Shown here: in pieces, positions 23,374 to 32,525 of the stretch
How the letters are laid out: each line of letters opens with the position of its first letter
How positions within the stretch are numbered: position 1 is the first letter of the stretch
Program-made: the position numbers and the translations under genes
Notes under the pieces: model-generated
Seen by the model: the letters and a program-made list of their open reading frames with translations, nothing else
What the model was told of the DNA's origin: nothing
Databases searched by the model: none
IMG/VR virus record: IMGVR_UViG_3300025132_000022
Coordinates: 57,519-121,518 of that record
DNA length: 64,000 bases
Strand: one strand, 5' to 3'
Source: a virus

Positions 23374-24300
23374 TTAACCTCCAAAGTCAAGTGTTTGTAA
23401 TAAGTAGTCCTCTCGTGTTATAAGAGAGGCACGTTTCTTATACTCGCTCAATAGATGATCTGGCACTTCTCCCAGATCAGGATAATCATATAGTTTAATT
23501 TTACATACTTTGACACCAAAGTCAAGTAAATTCTTGACTATTTTTAGTTCTTTTTGTTTGGCGTCCTGATCTAAGCAGATATATACTATCTTGCACTTTT
23601 CAACTATCTTCATAAAGAGTTTGCTCTTCATGTTTAGTGTTGATCCCAAGATCGGAATGCTGTTTTCGTACTTAAGAGAATCGAAAAAACCCTCAACAAG
23701 AACCACAGGTTTGGTCCAGTCGACAAATATGTCATTAAACACCACATCTCTAGAACACGGTGGATTCTTATATTTCATATAGCAGTTGCCGAAAGATCTT
23801 GCAATATAGTAATTCAACTCACCACTAGAATCAAAAGACGGAACTACAACCCTGTTCTTATACGGACCATGAAAGCAGAACCCCATCTTATAGAGAAGTA
23901 TGTCGGCGAAGGTTACACCCCTGTCTAAAAGGTATTTCTTTGCTTTCTTGCCGATAGAGGAAAGTTTCGCACTAGACAGAGATGTAAAATGCTCTGGAAG
24001 ATCTAAACTCTCCTTCATTACATACTTGTCTTTTTCCTTAAACAATTCATCAAATCTGGTTATCTCAACCTGATTTACGAGTGAGTTCCACCTGGACCTC
24101 AACTCCCTATCTCTTATGAGGGTTCCCAGATTATTTCCACGATAGTCACAGATCCAGCACTTAAACGCATTTTTGTTTATGTTGACTGACATTTTTCTTT
24201 TGTGATGATTGCACTTGGGACAATAGAACAACATCTCGTCGTTCGACTCGTAATAAGAACCAAGACTTTGTTTTATAATACTTAATTTTTCACTATACAA
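23374..24300 (-). CDS. 61: DNA primase, T4 gp61/DnaG type
   Basis: This 308-residue protein has an N-terminal zinc-binding motif (CPKC at 27-30, His pair at 32-33, CWIC at 48-51) followed by a variable linker. The Toprim core has VVLVEGFFDSLKY near 200 and YICLDQDAKQK near 245. That arrangement matches T4 gp61, which makes RNA primers for lagging-strand synthesis together with a helicase. A gp41-like helicase is not seen in this window. The start codon appears to be TTG at 24300, overlapping the RuvC-like gene by 19 bases; the next in-frame Met would remove part of the N-terminal segment. The start is therefore less certain than the gene. Confidence 0.9.
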   Translation of the reverse strand: MYSEKLSIIKQSLGSYYESNDEMLFYCPKCNHHKRKMSVNINKNAFKCWICDYRGNNLGTLIRDRELRSRWNSLVNQVEITRFDELFKEKDKYVMKESLDLPEHFTSLSSAKLSSIGKKAKKYLLDRGVTFADILLYKMGFCFHGPYKNRVVVPSFDSSGELNYYIARSFGNCYMKYKNPPCSRDVVFNDIFVDWTKPVVLVEGFFDSLKYENSIPILGSTLNMKSKLFMKIVEKCKIVYICLDQDAKQKELKIVKNLLDFGVKVCKIKLYDYPDLGEVPDHLLSEYKKRASLITREDYLLQTLDFGG

Positions 24301-24806
24301 AGATTATAACCCGCTTTCGCTATTACCCAACTATCTGACTTGTCCATGATACCTGGTTTTACATTTCCATTCTTTGTATATTCTACTATGAAAGTGGGTT
24401 CATTTGCAACAACAAAATCAAAACTTTTTTGTTTTCCCTTTTCGCCTTTGGAAACCTTTATACCAACCTGCTTTCTGGCCGAGGTTGCTGCGAGCATCTC
24501 AGGCATACGATCAAACTCATTCCAGCACACCCAAGACACTATGCCATTGAATCTAGACAGTGTCGACAAGGTCTGTGCTGAAGAGAATCCAGAACGAAAA
24601 GATTGTAGTGACTGCTCTATGAAAATGTGTTCAAATTTGTACGGCAAGTCTTGCAACATCCTCTTTACGTAGTCTGCCTTGTGGTAGATTGTTGGGAAGT
24701 GATTTTTGTTCCTCGTGTCCCAATACTCGTTATACACGCATTTTCCACTCGCATCAAGAACAGTCACGCCTGTTATGCTTGTTGATACATCTAACCCTAG
24801 AATCAT
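24282..24806 (-). CDS. RuvC-like Holliday-junction resolvase/nuclease
   Basis: This 174-residue protein has the RNase-H/RuvC signature: GLDVST near residue 4 (first Asp), an acidic residue in FIEQSLQSF near 65, and DKSDSWVIAKAG near 155 with two Asp ligands. RuvC-type nucleases cut recombination or branched packaging intermediates. T4 itself uses the unrelated gp49, so a RuvC fold is a lineage difference also found in other phages. It is next to the primase and a J-domain gene, within the DNA-metabolism block. ATG at 24806 follows GGACAA and overlaps the end of the J-domain gene by four bases. Confidence 0.87.
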   Translation of the reverse strand: MILGLDVSTSITGVTVLDASGKCVYNEYWDTRNKNHFPTIYHKADYVKRMLQDLPYKFEHIFIEQSLQSFRSGFSSAQTLSTLSRFNGIVSWVCWNEFDRMPEMLAATSARKQVGIKVSKGEKGKQKSFDFVVANEPTFIVEYTKNGNVKPGIMDKSDSWVIAKAGYNLCIVKN

Positions 24807-25474
24807 TTATTGTCCAATAAAAAAGAGGCATATCCTTCGATTAGTTTCTTCTTTTCTGAGTCCTGGTCCATGTGATACCACTCCCATGCCACGCTTTTAG
24901 TCATGTTGTTTATGTTGTGTTGAATTTTTTGTATCTTCTTATCAATATCCTCAACACCAACAGGCACTTCGTCAGGTATCTCTATGTCTAGCATTGTCGC
25001 ATACTCAACTAATTTAAAATAATTCTCACTGTCCACTGCGGCGGTTACCTTTTGGAATATTTGTTTCTTCTCTTCGTCGTCGCCTATCTTGTCGGGGTGT
25101 GTCTTGCTTGCTATCTTCCTGTACAAACTCTTATATTCCTTTGGTAACAGTTTTTTAGGTTTTTCTTGTGGTGGGTCTATGATCTGTTCCTCGAAATCTG
25201 GTTGTACCTTGTTCTTGTTTTTCTTGTACTGCGCTTGTTGTTTCGCACGCTTGGCGGTCTTATTCATAGGTTTCTCATCTTCTCCAACCAGTCCTGCAAT
25301 TTTTTTGAGTTTATGTTTAACTGTTCTGTTATCAATTGATTCTATGTAATCCTTGAAGTATTTTGAAAATTGCTCCATTGCTTTTATGTTTATTATCTCA
25401 TGGATTTCCAATTTCTTCAAGGAAAATTTTAATTCATGAATTTTTAGTTCAAAGATTTGATTTTTGTTCTTCAC
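24803..25474 (-). CDS. J-domain (DnaJ-like) protein
   Basis: This 223-residue protein starts with a GTG codon at 25474. The first 90 residues are a charged helical region. Near residue 110-165 is a J-domain with the HPD motif at 126-128: EYKSLYRKIASKTHPDKIGDD, then KKQIFQKVTAAVDS. J-domains activate Hsp70 (DnaK) ATPase, so this protein could recruit a host DnaK to phage assembly or replication complexes. The C-terminal part is helical, ending WYHMDQDSEKKKLIEGYA. It overlaps the tail gene before it by one base. The HPD motif is intact. Confidence 0.82.
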   Translation of the reverse strand: MKNKNQIFELKIHELKFSLKKLEIHEIINIKAMEQFSKYFKDYIESIDNRTVKHKLKKIAGLVGEDEKPMNKTAKRAKQQAQYKKNKNKVQPDFEEQIIDPPQEKPKKLLPKEYKSLYRKIASKTHPDKIGDDEEKKQIFQKVTAAVDSENYFKLVEYATMLDIEIPDEVPVGVEDIDKKIQKIQHNINNMTKSVAWEWYHMDQDSEKKKLIEGYASFLLDNK

Positions 25475-26787
25475 TAGAAATCCAACTTTAATTTAAACGT
25501 GTAGTCCCTGTTTTCGGTTTTGCGGATTGGGTTTGCAAGTTTGGCAACGGCAATCAGTCTGCGCTGATCGTCATAGATTCCTATTTTCGAGACGTACACC
25601 TGCTTGTTGAAAGACCCAGTTGGATCTGGATATGGACTGTGTTGTAAATTTTCGAACATCAGATCATCAAATTCCTGATACTTGGTCGAACTTGTAATAG
25701 GTGATTTTGGCTGATTCCTCTTATATACAGTCGGGTTCGTAGAGTTGTTTAACTCTCCCTTTGGCATGTGCGCCATCATCGTTACTGTTGGTACAAAACT
25801 CACCCCTTTAAATTTCATCCTAAACATTGCATTCTGCAAGAGTCCACGAGACGGTCCATCGTCTTCGTTAGCACCTTCAGCAAAATCAATCCATCGCGGC
25901 CTTGACACTTGAGCGTTAAACGTTTCAGTCGCGTCTTGGGAGACGTCCCAACTTCCAGTGAGTGCAATAAATCCCTCATTGTACAGGACTGTTCCAACAA
26001 CCTTGTTGTTATGCTTTTTGGCGTTATATGTTCCAGATACTTGAATCAGTTCTCCATTCTTCTTTATGTCTCTTGCCTCTGCTGCAAGAGCACCTGTCAT
26101 AAAAATTTGTAAAACAACAGACCCCTTGTCGATACTAGATCCGTAAAATATGCTGGGTATTTCCACTAGAGACATTTCTTGCGTTGCTTTGTTCCAACCC
26201 TTGATACCCATATCATGAACGTCGTTGGATCTAGGATTAGTGGTATCATCAAAAGCAAAATGGTGACTGTGTCTTATGTTTTCGTTAAAGGTGTTCCTCA
26301 ATGCGATAATGAACTTCTTATTTCTAACAACCCTACTGTAACTTCCATGGAACCGTGAATCATCATTTCTTTCTTGTATTGAAGAAACGCCGCCATCTAG
26401 TCTCGTTCTCTTGATACTGGAAGAGAGAGGGTACTGTGATTTAATGACGTCTCCGAATTTAAACTGGTTGGATGAATCAAACTCACTTGTGCTGATTGTT
26501 TTGAATGCCGTGCGTGCACCATCCTTTGTTATAAACGGATATATGGAAGTGCCAGCGGGCGGTAAAGCGAGACCGCCATTGTTGATGGGTCTATCAACGT
26601 TCAATTCGAAAAGAGATATAAAACCCTGCGGGACTGCCAATAGGTTACCGTTTTCGGCCGCTCTGTCATCAGAATTTTTAAAATTATTGTAATATACCTT
26701 AGAGTCATAGATTATAAAATCTGATTCTGGAAAAGTCTTTACTTGATTGTATATTAAATCGTATTTACCAAATCTCTTAAACGGCAT
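25474..26787 (-). CDS. Tail/virion structural protein with shared C-terminal module
   Basis: This 437-residue protein is not recognised as a whole. It is Ser/Asn/Gly-rich and beta-type, as fibre or baseplate proteins often are. The last 40 residues (VSKIGIYDDQRRLIAVAKLANPIRK) closely resemble those of the next gene (VTSIGLYSPDNELMATAKLSEPLRK), which shows a shared module, perhaps for assembly. It is the last of the tail block before the J-domain gene. Ribosome site GGGGCGG is weak. The role is inferred from composition and place. Confidence 0.6.
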   Translation of the reverse strand: MPFKRFGKYDLIYNQVKTFPESDFIIYDSKVYYNNFKNSDDRAAENGNLLAVPQGFISLFELNVDRPINNGGLALPPAGTSIYPFITKDGARTAFKTISTSEFDSSNQFKFGDVIKSQYPLSSSIKRTRLDGGVSSIQERNDDSRFHGSYSRVVRNKKFIIALRNTFNENIRHSHHFAFDDTTNPRSNDVHDMGIKGWNKATQEMSLVEIPSIFYGSSIDKGSVVLQIFMTGALAAEARDIKKNGELIQVSGTYNAKKHNNKVVGTVLYNEGFIALTGSWDVSQDATETFNAQVSRPRWIDFAEGANEDDGPSRGLLQNAMFRMKFKGVSFVPTVTMMAHMPKGELNNSTNPTVYKRNQPKSPITSSTKYQEFDDLMFENLQHSPYPDPTGSFNKQVYVSKIGIYDDQRRLIAVAKLANPIRKTENRDYTFKLKLDF

Positions 26788-26799
26788 AACACACCGCCC

Positions 26800-28044
26800 C
26801 TAATAGTCTAACCTTACTCTTAGCGTAAGTTCGTTTGTTGGATCCTTTCTAAGAGGTTCTGAAAGTTTCGCCGTTGCCATTAGTTCGTTGTCTGGTGAAT
26901 AAAGACCAATCGAAGTCACGTAAGAGACAGGCATGTCACTTGGGACGTCTTTTACCCTAATCTTGGAAGACTGGAGATAAGTTGGATTTGCACTGTAATT
27001 AAACTCGTTATGATTCGCTCTACAGAAGTAGACTGTTGAGTTAAGTTCTGTCGTGTTATTGAAAGACAGGTTGTGAATTCTTCTTCTAATATTATTAGCA
27101 ATGTGTTCAATCTTTGAACCCGTCAGCATTTGAGTAATACTCGCACTAAATGAAGTGTTAACCTGACTGTTGTGGCCTGAGAAGTGATCACCAGTTGAGT
27201 GCTCACCATTCATACTCATCGAGACTGTAGTTGAAAGTAAACCCGTATTTCCGTCGAGACCTGAGTCACCATCATGTCCCATGAAGACAGACGCAGTCAA
27301 AACTGCAACACCTGCTTGGTAGAAGATAAGTCCTGCATGCCCATCAACGGAAAGACTACCAGTGATTCTGTTACTGATGTCCTGCTCGTCGCTTTTCGAC
27401 CCAAAGGACGCGGAAAGAATACCATACTCACCTGCTGGTGAATTGATTCTATAATCATTTTGTGCATTCGTGTCTTTAAGTGTCAAAATGTTCACAAGTT
27501 GAGATCTCAACCCCTTCTTCTTCAAGACAGGATTTACACCAAGATCCAGTTGGAAACTACCTTTCTTTATTTCATCCTTAACAAGAAGTCTAGACAGGTT
27601 AATAAAAATAACTTCCTTCATCTTACCAAATGCATCTGCGGTATCCTTGGGATCCGAAACGTTACCGTCGTTGTCGAACAATCTAATGTTACCAGATGTA
27701 TCGTGACCCATAAGTACTTGAGCCATTTGATTGTACATGGAGATTTTCTTTTCCTGCTGTGCTCTTGCGACCGTTTTGACATTGCCAGATAAGGAACTTC
27801 TAGATGAATACCCAACAGAAATATCAAAAATATGATTAGCAGAGGAACTCAAGTAAGGATAGTCGTAGACTGATTGAAACATTCCGTGAGAATAGTTTTT
27901 AACATTCAACTCTGTCTTGAGTCCCAGGTCTCCACCGTGGTACGTTCCTGAGACAATCGCTCCAGTAATTGGTATCGCCTCATGAAGAAGAGTTTTAGTT
28001 GTTGTGATGTCGTTATTCAAAAATGTTTTAAATGTTGTAGCCAT
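26800..28044 (-). CDS. Tail/virion structural protein, partial paralogue of the next gene
   Basis: This 414-residue protein has Asn/Ser/Gly-rich beta content and a C-terminal module shared with the 437-residue neighbour (VTSIGLYSPDNELMATAKLSEPLRK near 375-400, then LRVRLDY). It lies between a 347-residue structural protein and its paralogue, separated by 9 and 12 bases. AAGGAT is the ribosome site. It may form part of a tail appendage, but no specific function can be given. Confidence 0.6.
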   Translation of the reverse strand: MATTFKTFLNNDITTTKTLLHEAIPITGAIVSGTYHGGDLGLKTELNVKNYSHGMFQSVYDYPYLSSSANHIFDISVGYSSRSSLSGNVKTVARAQQEKKISMYNQMAQVLMGHDTSGNIRLFDNDGNVSDPKDTADAFGKMKEVIFINLSRLLVKDEIKKGSFQLDLGVNPVLKKKGLRSQLVNILTLKDTNAQNDYRINSPAGEYGILSASFGSKSDEQDISNRITGSLSVDGHAGLIFYQAGVAVLTASVFMGHDGDSGLDGNTGLLSTTVSMSMNGEHSTGDHFSGHNSQVNTSFSASITQMLTGSKIEHIANNIRRRIHNLSFNNTTELNSTVYFCRANHNEFNYSANPTYLQSSKIRVKDVPSDMPVSYVTSIGLYSPDNELMATAKLSEPLRKDPTNELTLRVRLDY

Positions 28045-28053
28045 GTTTTATCC

Positions 28054-29097
28054 TTACGCCTTCTTAGTATATCTAATCGGAATGTCAAGCGAAACACCCG
28101 TTGTTGCAGAAGTAATCTTAATGATTGTATCAATTATCTTAAATGACAATGCAGTGCCTTCAGAATCGGTAGATTTGAGACCTGCCTGATCTGCTCCACT
28201 TATGGTGCCACCAAGTTTGTCAAACAAGAAGCTAGACGACTTCAAATTGATGCTTGGTTCAATTTTAAAGTGTAGTATCGAATCTCTGGGTCCATTAATT
28301 CTGTGTATCGACAAATCGCCATCTACCGAACCTGCGTTAGTTGTTGGCAAACTGTCAACGACGACAGGTGCTTGATTAGTGTTCTTGGTGATGACAAGTG
28401 GACTACCTTGTCCAGATACCGTGTTCTCACTAATATAGTAAGACGCAACCTGGTCATCATCAATGAAAGATACTGGTACCTGATCTGCATTGGCAGATAC
28501 CAAAGACCCAAGTCGATGATCCATTTCAATGATAAATTGAGTTTCTTGCAAGGTTGCTGGCATGTTGACTGCTGGTGAAATTTCCGTAGTATCCAAACCT
28601 CGCTCAATCAGTATCGACTGATTAAATGATCTAAGTCTCTCGGACGTTCTTCCTCTGAGAATGCCATCATCGGTTGCGGAATCGGTGCTGAGTTGGTCTT
28701 CAGTGTTTTTATCCACTGTCACGAGATAACCACCAGTGGTAGTATTAATCTTACTAGCACTGAGCTTAGGTGATTGCAACGTCTTATTTGGATTTCCGCC
28801 ATTCATCAACCTCATTACAGGCAAATACAATATATTAGTTCTTGTGATGGTAATTAACTTGCTCTTCATCGTGGAAGTGTTATTTGTAAACGCTTCTAAC
28901 AAAGGAGTCCTTAAAACCTCCAGGTCGTAATATGCAGAACCACTGGGGTGATTCTTGTTATATAATGAATAATCAATCTCGTCGTCGCCGAGGGCAAACT
29001 TGGAAATTCTAAAATCCCCTCGTGCCATTCTAAAGCGACCTGTGTCTGTCAATACGGCGTCTAAGATTATATCGCCAGAATTATCAAGAAATGCCAT
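28054..29097 (-). CDS. Tail structural protein with conserved N-terminal module
   Basis: This 347-residue protein begins MAFLDNSGDIILDAVLTDTG. Its N-terminal 50 residues (a LTxxGR/KxxxxxGxF pattern ending DDEIDYSLYN) match those of the 352-residue gene further up (EVIDIELTQLGKYLLSKGRF, then DDEILYN). The rest is a mix of beta strands (VPVSFIDDDQVASYYIS, LHFKIEPSINL) without known motifs. A CTATTTA motif lies 28 bases upstream, and GAGGAG is the ribosome site, suggesting this as a transcription start for the following genes. Confidence 0.62.
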   Translation of the reverse strand: MAFLDNSGDIILDAVLTDTGRFRMARGDFRISKFALGDDEIDYSLYNKNHPSGSAYYDLEVLRTPLLEAFTNNTSTMKSKLITITRTNILYLPVMRLMNGGNPNKTLQSPKLSASKINTTTGGYLVTVDKNTEDQLSTDSATDDGILRGRTSERLRSFNQSILIERGLDTTEISPAVNMPATLQETQFIIEMDHRLGSLVSANADQVPVSFIDDDQVASYYISENTVSGQGSPLVITKNTNQAPVVVDSLPTTNAGSVDGDLSIHRINGPRDSILHFKIEPSINLKSSSFLFDKLGGTISGADQAGLKSTDSEGTALSFKIIDTIIKITSATTGVSLDIPIRYTKKA

Positions 29098-29124
29098 GTA
29101 CTAAAACTCCTCAAACTTCACATC

Positions 29125-29131
29125 TAAATAG
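29125..29131 (-). promoter_or_regulatory. CTATTTA motif, putative late promoter element
   Basis: The coding strand reads ATCTATTTAGATG in the 37-base gap before the 347-residue tail gene, 28 bases from its start. It overlaps an inverted repeat (CATCTAAATAGATT). Same heptamer as the other proposed late promoter sites. Confidence 0.4.
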
Positions 29132-29134
29132 ATT

Positions 29135-32100
29135 TTAACATATTAAATTCACTTTTTTATTTTCTTGATCTTCTGTGAGTTTAACATTAAAAGTTACATC
29201 TATGTCTACTTCTTTTCCTGTGTCCTTACTTCTAACTCTTATTTTAAACTTTTTCTTCCAAAGTTTTTCTTGTAAATTGGGTCCAATCAGACTAAGTGAA
29301 TCCAATCCTTGCTTAAATTCTGAAAACTGTCCGCTGCCTAAATTTAACGTTCTTTGTTCAAAATTAGGTTTTAACATTATGAATTGTCTCATTTCAGCGG
29401 CAGATTGTTCTTTTTCTAACCTTGCCGCCTCAAGGTCAGCAGCATTCACAATTTTGTGAGACAGTCGCACGGCGTCATTTACCTTCACCAATTCAACTTC
29501 ATGTATGTGCCCTGGGTTTGAAATTTTACCATGTATATCCCTGCACCTAAATAAGTAATAATATTTAACGTTTGGCGAAATTGCATCGGTGATTGTCGCA
29601 TTGTCTGCTGTGGAATTTATCGTCTTTATATTCTGGTCAAAGAAATCTTGCAAAGATTCAGGATATCGAGACAGTCTGAAGATTTCAAATATCTTTGTTG
29701 GGTCGTCTGACCTATGTTGAATCAACATTGCGTTTGCTGGATCATTTACTATTTGATTTTCTATAGACGTTAGATCAAAATCTTCTTCAGTGTCTATAAG
29801 ACCTTGATTTAGCGCTGCCAAGGCATACATTTCGGTATCTGAATCTAGTAAAATAACTGGAGGCGCTCTGTACTCTCCTCCGTTTTGTCTTAGTGTAATA
29901 GATATTCTGTTGTCCACGTTCTTGAATGGTACTATTTCTACATCTGGAAAAACTGGTGGAGAGTCTATAACCACTGTTCTTTTTTGCGTTGTCGGTACTA
30001 GGCATATCTTCAGACATGGCAAGTTCCTTATGCCAAAAGGCATGTCGAACTTTCCAGTAGGAGATAATTTTTCGGATGAGACAGCAAACGCTCTGGCAAA
30101 GTTACCCACACAGTTGTGGTACGTATACTTGTTTCCAACAATGGCAACAATTCTGTTTATTCTGTACTCATATACCTGACCGTACTTAACCTGACTATCA
30201 ACGAATCTTTCTACTTCCCTGTCATTGTTCGCCATTATGTAGAAGTTTGATATCAATTCGCTTCCCTTATACTTTTCGATCATAAATCCCAAAAGTTCGT
30301 TCTTGGCGGGAACTCCATTCAGGACTTGGTCATAACTTCTCACTGAGTTATTGACAAAATTAGTTATCTGCATTTTCATCTTCAGTAACCGAAATATTAG
30401 TGAAAATTTCTCTATAGGACTCATACTTGGTCTGTTTGTCATCCTTTCAAAGAACGGGGCCCACCAATCAGAAAAGTCTATCATCCTTGTCGGCATTGGA
30501 ATCGTGTCAGAATGTGTTATGAGATTCTGTGGAACAACTTCAGCAGTCTGATTGAGGGAAGTTTGAACTGCCTGGTCTATGTAACTCGCTGGTGTGGTGT
30601 CCATTGTTCTCTCTGGTGCTTGTGATATTGCTTCCATTAAGTCTATCAAGATCGACTTGTCTCCATCGTGCGAGAGGGCGGTTGCAATTGTTGATCGTTT
30701 TATCTTGCCAAATTCCATTTCGACAAACATCGGATTCATGTACCTTTGCTCGTAAAGGTCGTCCAAAGTCTGTCTTGGTATCGATGACAGCAAGATGTTC
30801 TTGTCTTTGTTGTCAGGTATGAGTCCGTAATAATCTGCCATATGCACAGCAAACGCCCGTGCAGATTCGTCCGTGCCGTCTGACATCTGCTGTATTAGTC
30901 TAAACTGCTCATTTTGAACTTCCACATCAGATGCCTCACTGGGCGTAATGTCAGACAGGGATGATAGATTGTAGAACCTATCGGCAGCAAGCAGTCTCGC
31001 AAACCTTAAATCATCAAAATCCTCTGGCAGGAATGTTGACAACCCCTCCTTTCTTGAATTTGATAAAGCCTTCGCCAAGGTCGTTCCCTGGTACGGTGAC
31101 GGTAGTTCTAGTTCGGACACCACATCAGAAATCACATCCTCGTACAAGCAGTCGTAATAAGAATATACTGGTCTTATGTCAAAATACGCATCACTGCCCA
31201 CATCAACAAAGTCTGACTCTTCCTTTGTCAGCAAATCTGTCACATTTGCAGTATAGTCAGAGAAAACAGTATTACCAGTGTACACAACGCCGCTAGATAT
31301 TGCGACGGACATCGGGTCTGTAGACGACTCTTCAGAGAAGTTTTTAGTTCCGTAAAAAGGAATTACAGGAAAAAGGTTGAGACTCTTGCCGTCGGCAATT
31401 GATCTGTATGATGGTGATGTATATATGTTTCTCCAGTGTAGCGGGTTTCCTTGCGTTGCTGCTAGGCGTCGGGCGTTTTCTATGAAAAGGGAATTAGCGC
31501 TGTTTCTCATAATTCCCATGTCCTCTAAGATCTGTTCTGAAACATGTCCGTAAAAATAGTCTGACCACACCCAATCTTTGTTTGATGATTTCTCACACTC
31601 TATAACATAAACTTCGTTCTTTACCTTAAACCCTAGACTATTTTCCAACATCGGATTCGTCTGTGCTTCTTCGTAGAATTGCCAGTTTGAGGTGTCTGAC
31701 GAAAATTGAGCATAAGGTTTCTCTTCACTGACCAGACTAAAATACGCTCTCTTCGCTGCATCAAAGTGAAACATCCCCCACCTTAACTTATTTCCGAACC
31801 CTGGCCTGCTATTAATAAAATATAGATCTGCACCCCTTGAGGCGTGATATGCTTTCACATCCTGAATGCTTCTATAATCCTTCGGCCCTTCCAAGTGACC
31901 TGCATTAAACCACACCTTATCAGACACCCAACGAACATTGTCCTGTATGTCCAGTGTCTCTTTTTGTTGGTTTAAAATCTTGGGAACGTTGGACGGAAAT
32001 CGGTAAGGTGTTGCAATCGGCGTGAAGGCCAACAATTCTTTAGGTTTTGCCTTAAACTTTTGTGTCTCCCTATCAACGTTGTCTGTACCTTCGCCAGTTA

Positions 32101-32494
32101 TTGTGCCGTTATGAAAAATCCATGTGCTCTTCTCAGCAGAAAAAAGATTTGTCACAACTGGCGTTAGAGTTATATCATCTTCCAGGAGAATGTCTGTTCC
32201 AGGTAACCCTGGTCTTATGTCTTCGTTCACTTTCTTGGCGATGTTGTAGGCGGCCGCGGCGCGTAACTGTCCGCCGAAACCAAGTTCCTCTGCGGTCTCT
32301 GCCACAAATCTAACCTGCTCTTCCATATTGACCTGCATGCCGCCCTGGGTTATATTGGGTTCTGCGGAACCTGCTAATAAATTTCCTCCAGGTAAGGATG
32401 ATGGAATTCCAGGAATTTGGAATTCAGGAGAAACTTCGTCTTCTTCCTCTTCTTCCTCAATCTGTTCTCTGATGTCACACGTCTCTTCTACCAT
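29135..32494 (-). CDS. Large tail/baseplate protein with FN3-like region
   Basis: This 1119-residue protein starts with an acidic, Pro-containing segment (EEEEEEDEVSPEFQIPGIP). A long middle part includes aromatic-rich stretches such as KLRWGMFHFDAAKRAYFSL. Around residues 900-1000 a beta segment (LSRYPESLQDFFDQN, then KYYYLFRCRDIHGKISNPGH) has the look of a fibronectin type III domain. No enzyme motif is visible. It is in a run of large tail genes (1196 before, 347 after). Its role in the tail or baseplate is inferred from size, context and lack of other signals. Ribosome site GTGAGG at 32494. Confidence 0.6.
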   Translation of the reverse strand: MVEETCDIREQIEEEEEEDEVSPEFQIPGIPSSLPGGNLLAGSAEPNITQGGMQVNMEEQVRFVAETAEELGFGGQLRAAAAYNIAKKVNEDIRPGLPGTDILLEDDITLTPVVTNLFSAEKSTWIFHNGTITGEGTDNVDRETQKFKAKPKELLAFTPIATPYRFPSNVPKILNQQKETLDIQDNVRWVSDKVWFNAGHLEGPKDYRSIQDVKAYHASRGADLYFINSRPGFGNKLRWGMFHFDAAKRAYFSLVSEEKPYAQFSSDTSNWQFYEEAQTNPMLENSLGFKVKNEVYVIECEKSSNKDWVWSDYFYGHVSEQILEDMGIMRNSANSLFIENARRLAATQGNPLHWRNIYTSPSYRSIADGKSLNLFPVIPFYGTKNFSEESSTDPMSVAISSGVVYTGNTVFSDYTANVTDLLTKEESDFVDVGSDAYFDIRPVYSYYDCLYEDVISDVVSELELPSPYQGTTLAKALSNSRKEGLSTFLPEDFDDLRFARLLAADRFYNLSSLSDITPSEASDVEVQNEQFRLIQQMSDGTDESARAFAVHMADYYGLIPDNKDKNILLSSIPRQTLDDLYEQRYMNPMFVEMEFGKIKRSTIATALSHDGDKSILIDLMEAISQAPERTMDTTPASYIDQAVQTSLNQTAEVVPQNLITHSDTIPMPTRMIDFSDWWAPFFERMTNRPSMSPIEKFSLIFRLLKMKMQITNFVNNSVRSYDQVLNGVPAKNELLGFMIEKYKGSELISNFYIMANNDREVERFVDSQVKYGQVYEYRINRIVAIVGNKYTYHNCVGNFARAFAVSSEKLSPTGKFDMPFGIRNLPCLKICLVPTTQKRTVVIDSPPVFPDVEIVPFKNVDNRISITLRQNGGEYRAPPVILLDSDTEMYALAALNQGLIDTEEDFDLTSIENQIVNDPANAMLIQHRSDDPTKIFEIFRLSRYPESLQDFFDQNIKTINSTADNATITDAISPNVKYYYLFRCRDIHGKISNPGHIHEVELVKVNDAVRLSHKIVNAADLEAARLEKEQSAAEMRQFIMLKPNFEQRTLNLGSGQFSEFKQGLDSLSLIGPNLQEKLWKKKFKIRVRSKDTGKEVDIDVTFNVKLTEDQENKKVNLIC

Positions 32495-32525
32495 ATCTTA
32501 AGTATACCTCACAAACTTTTAATTT

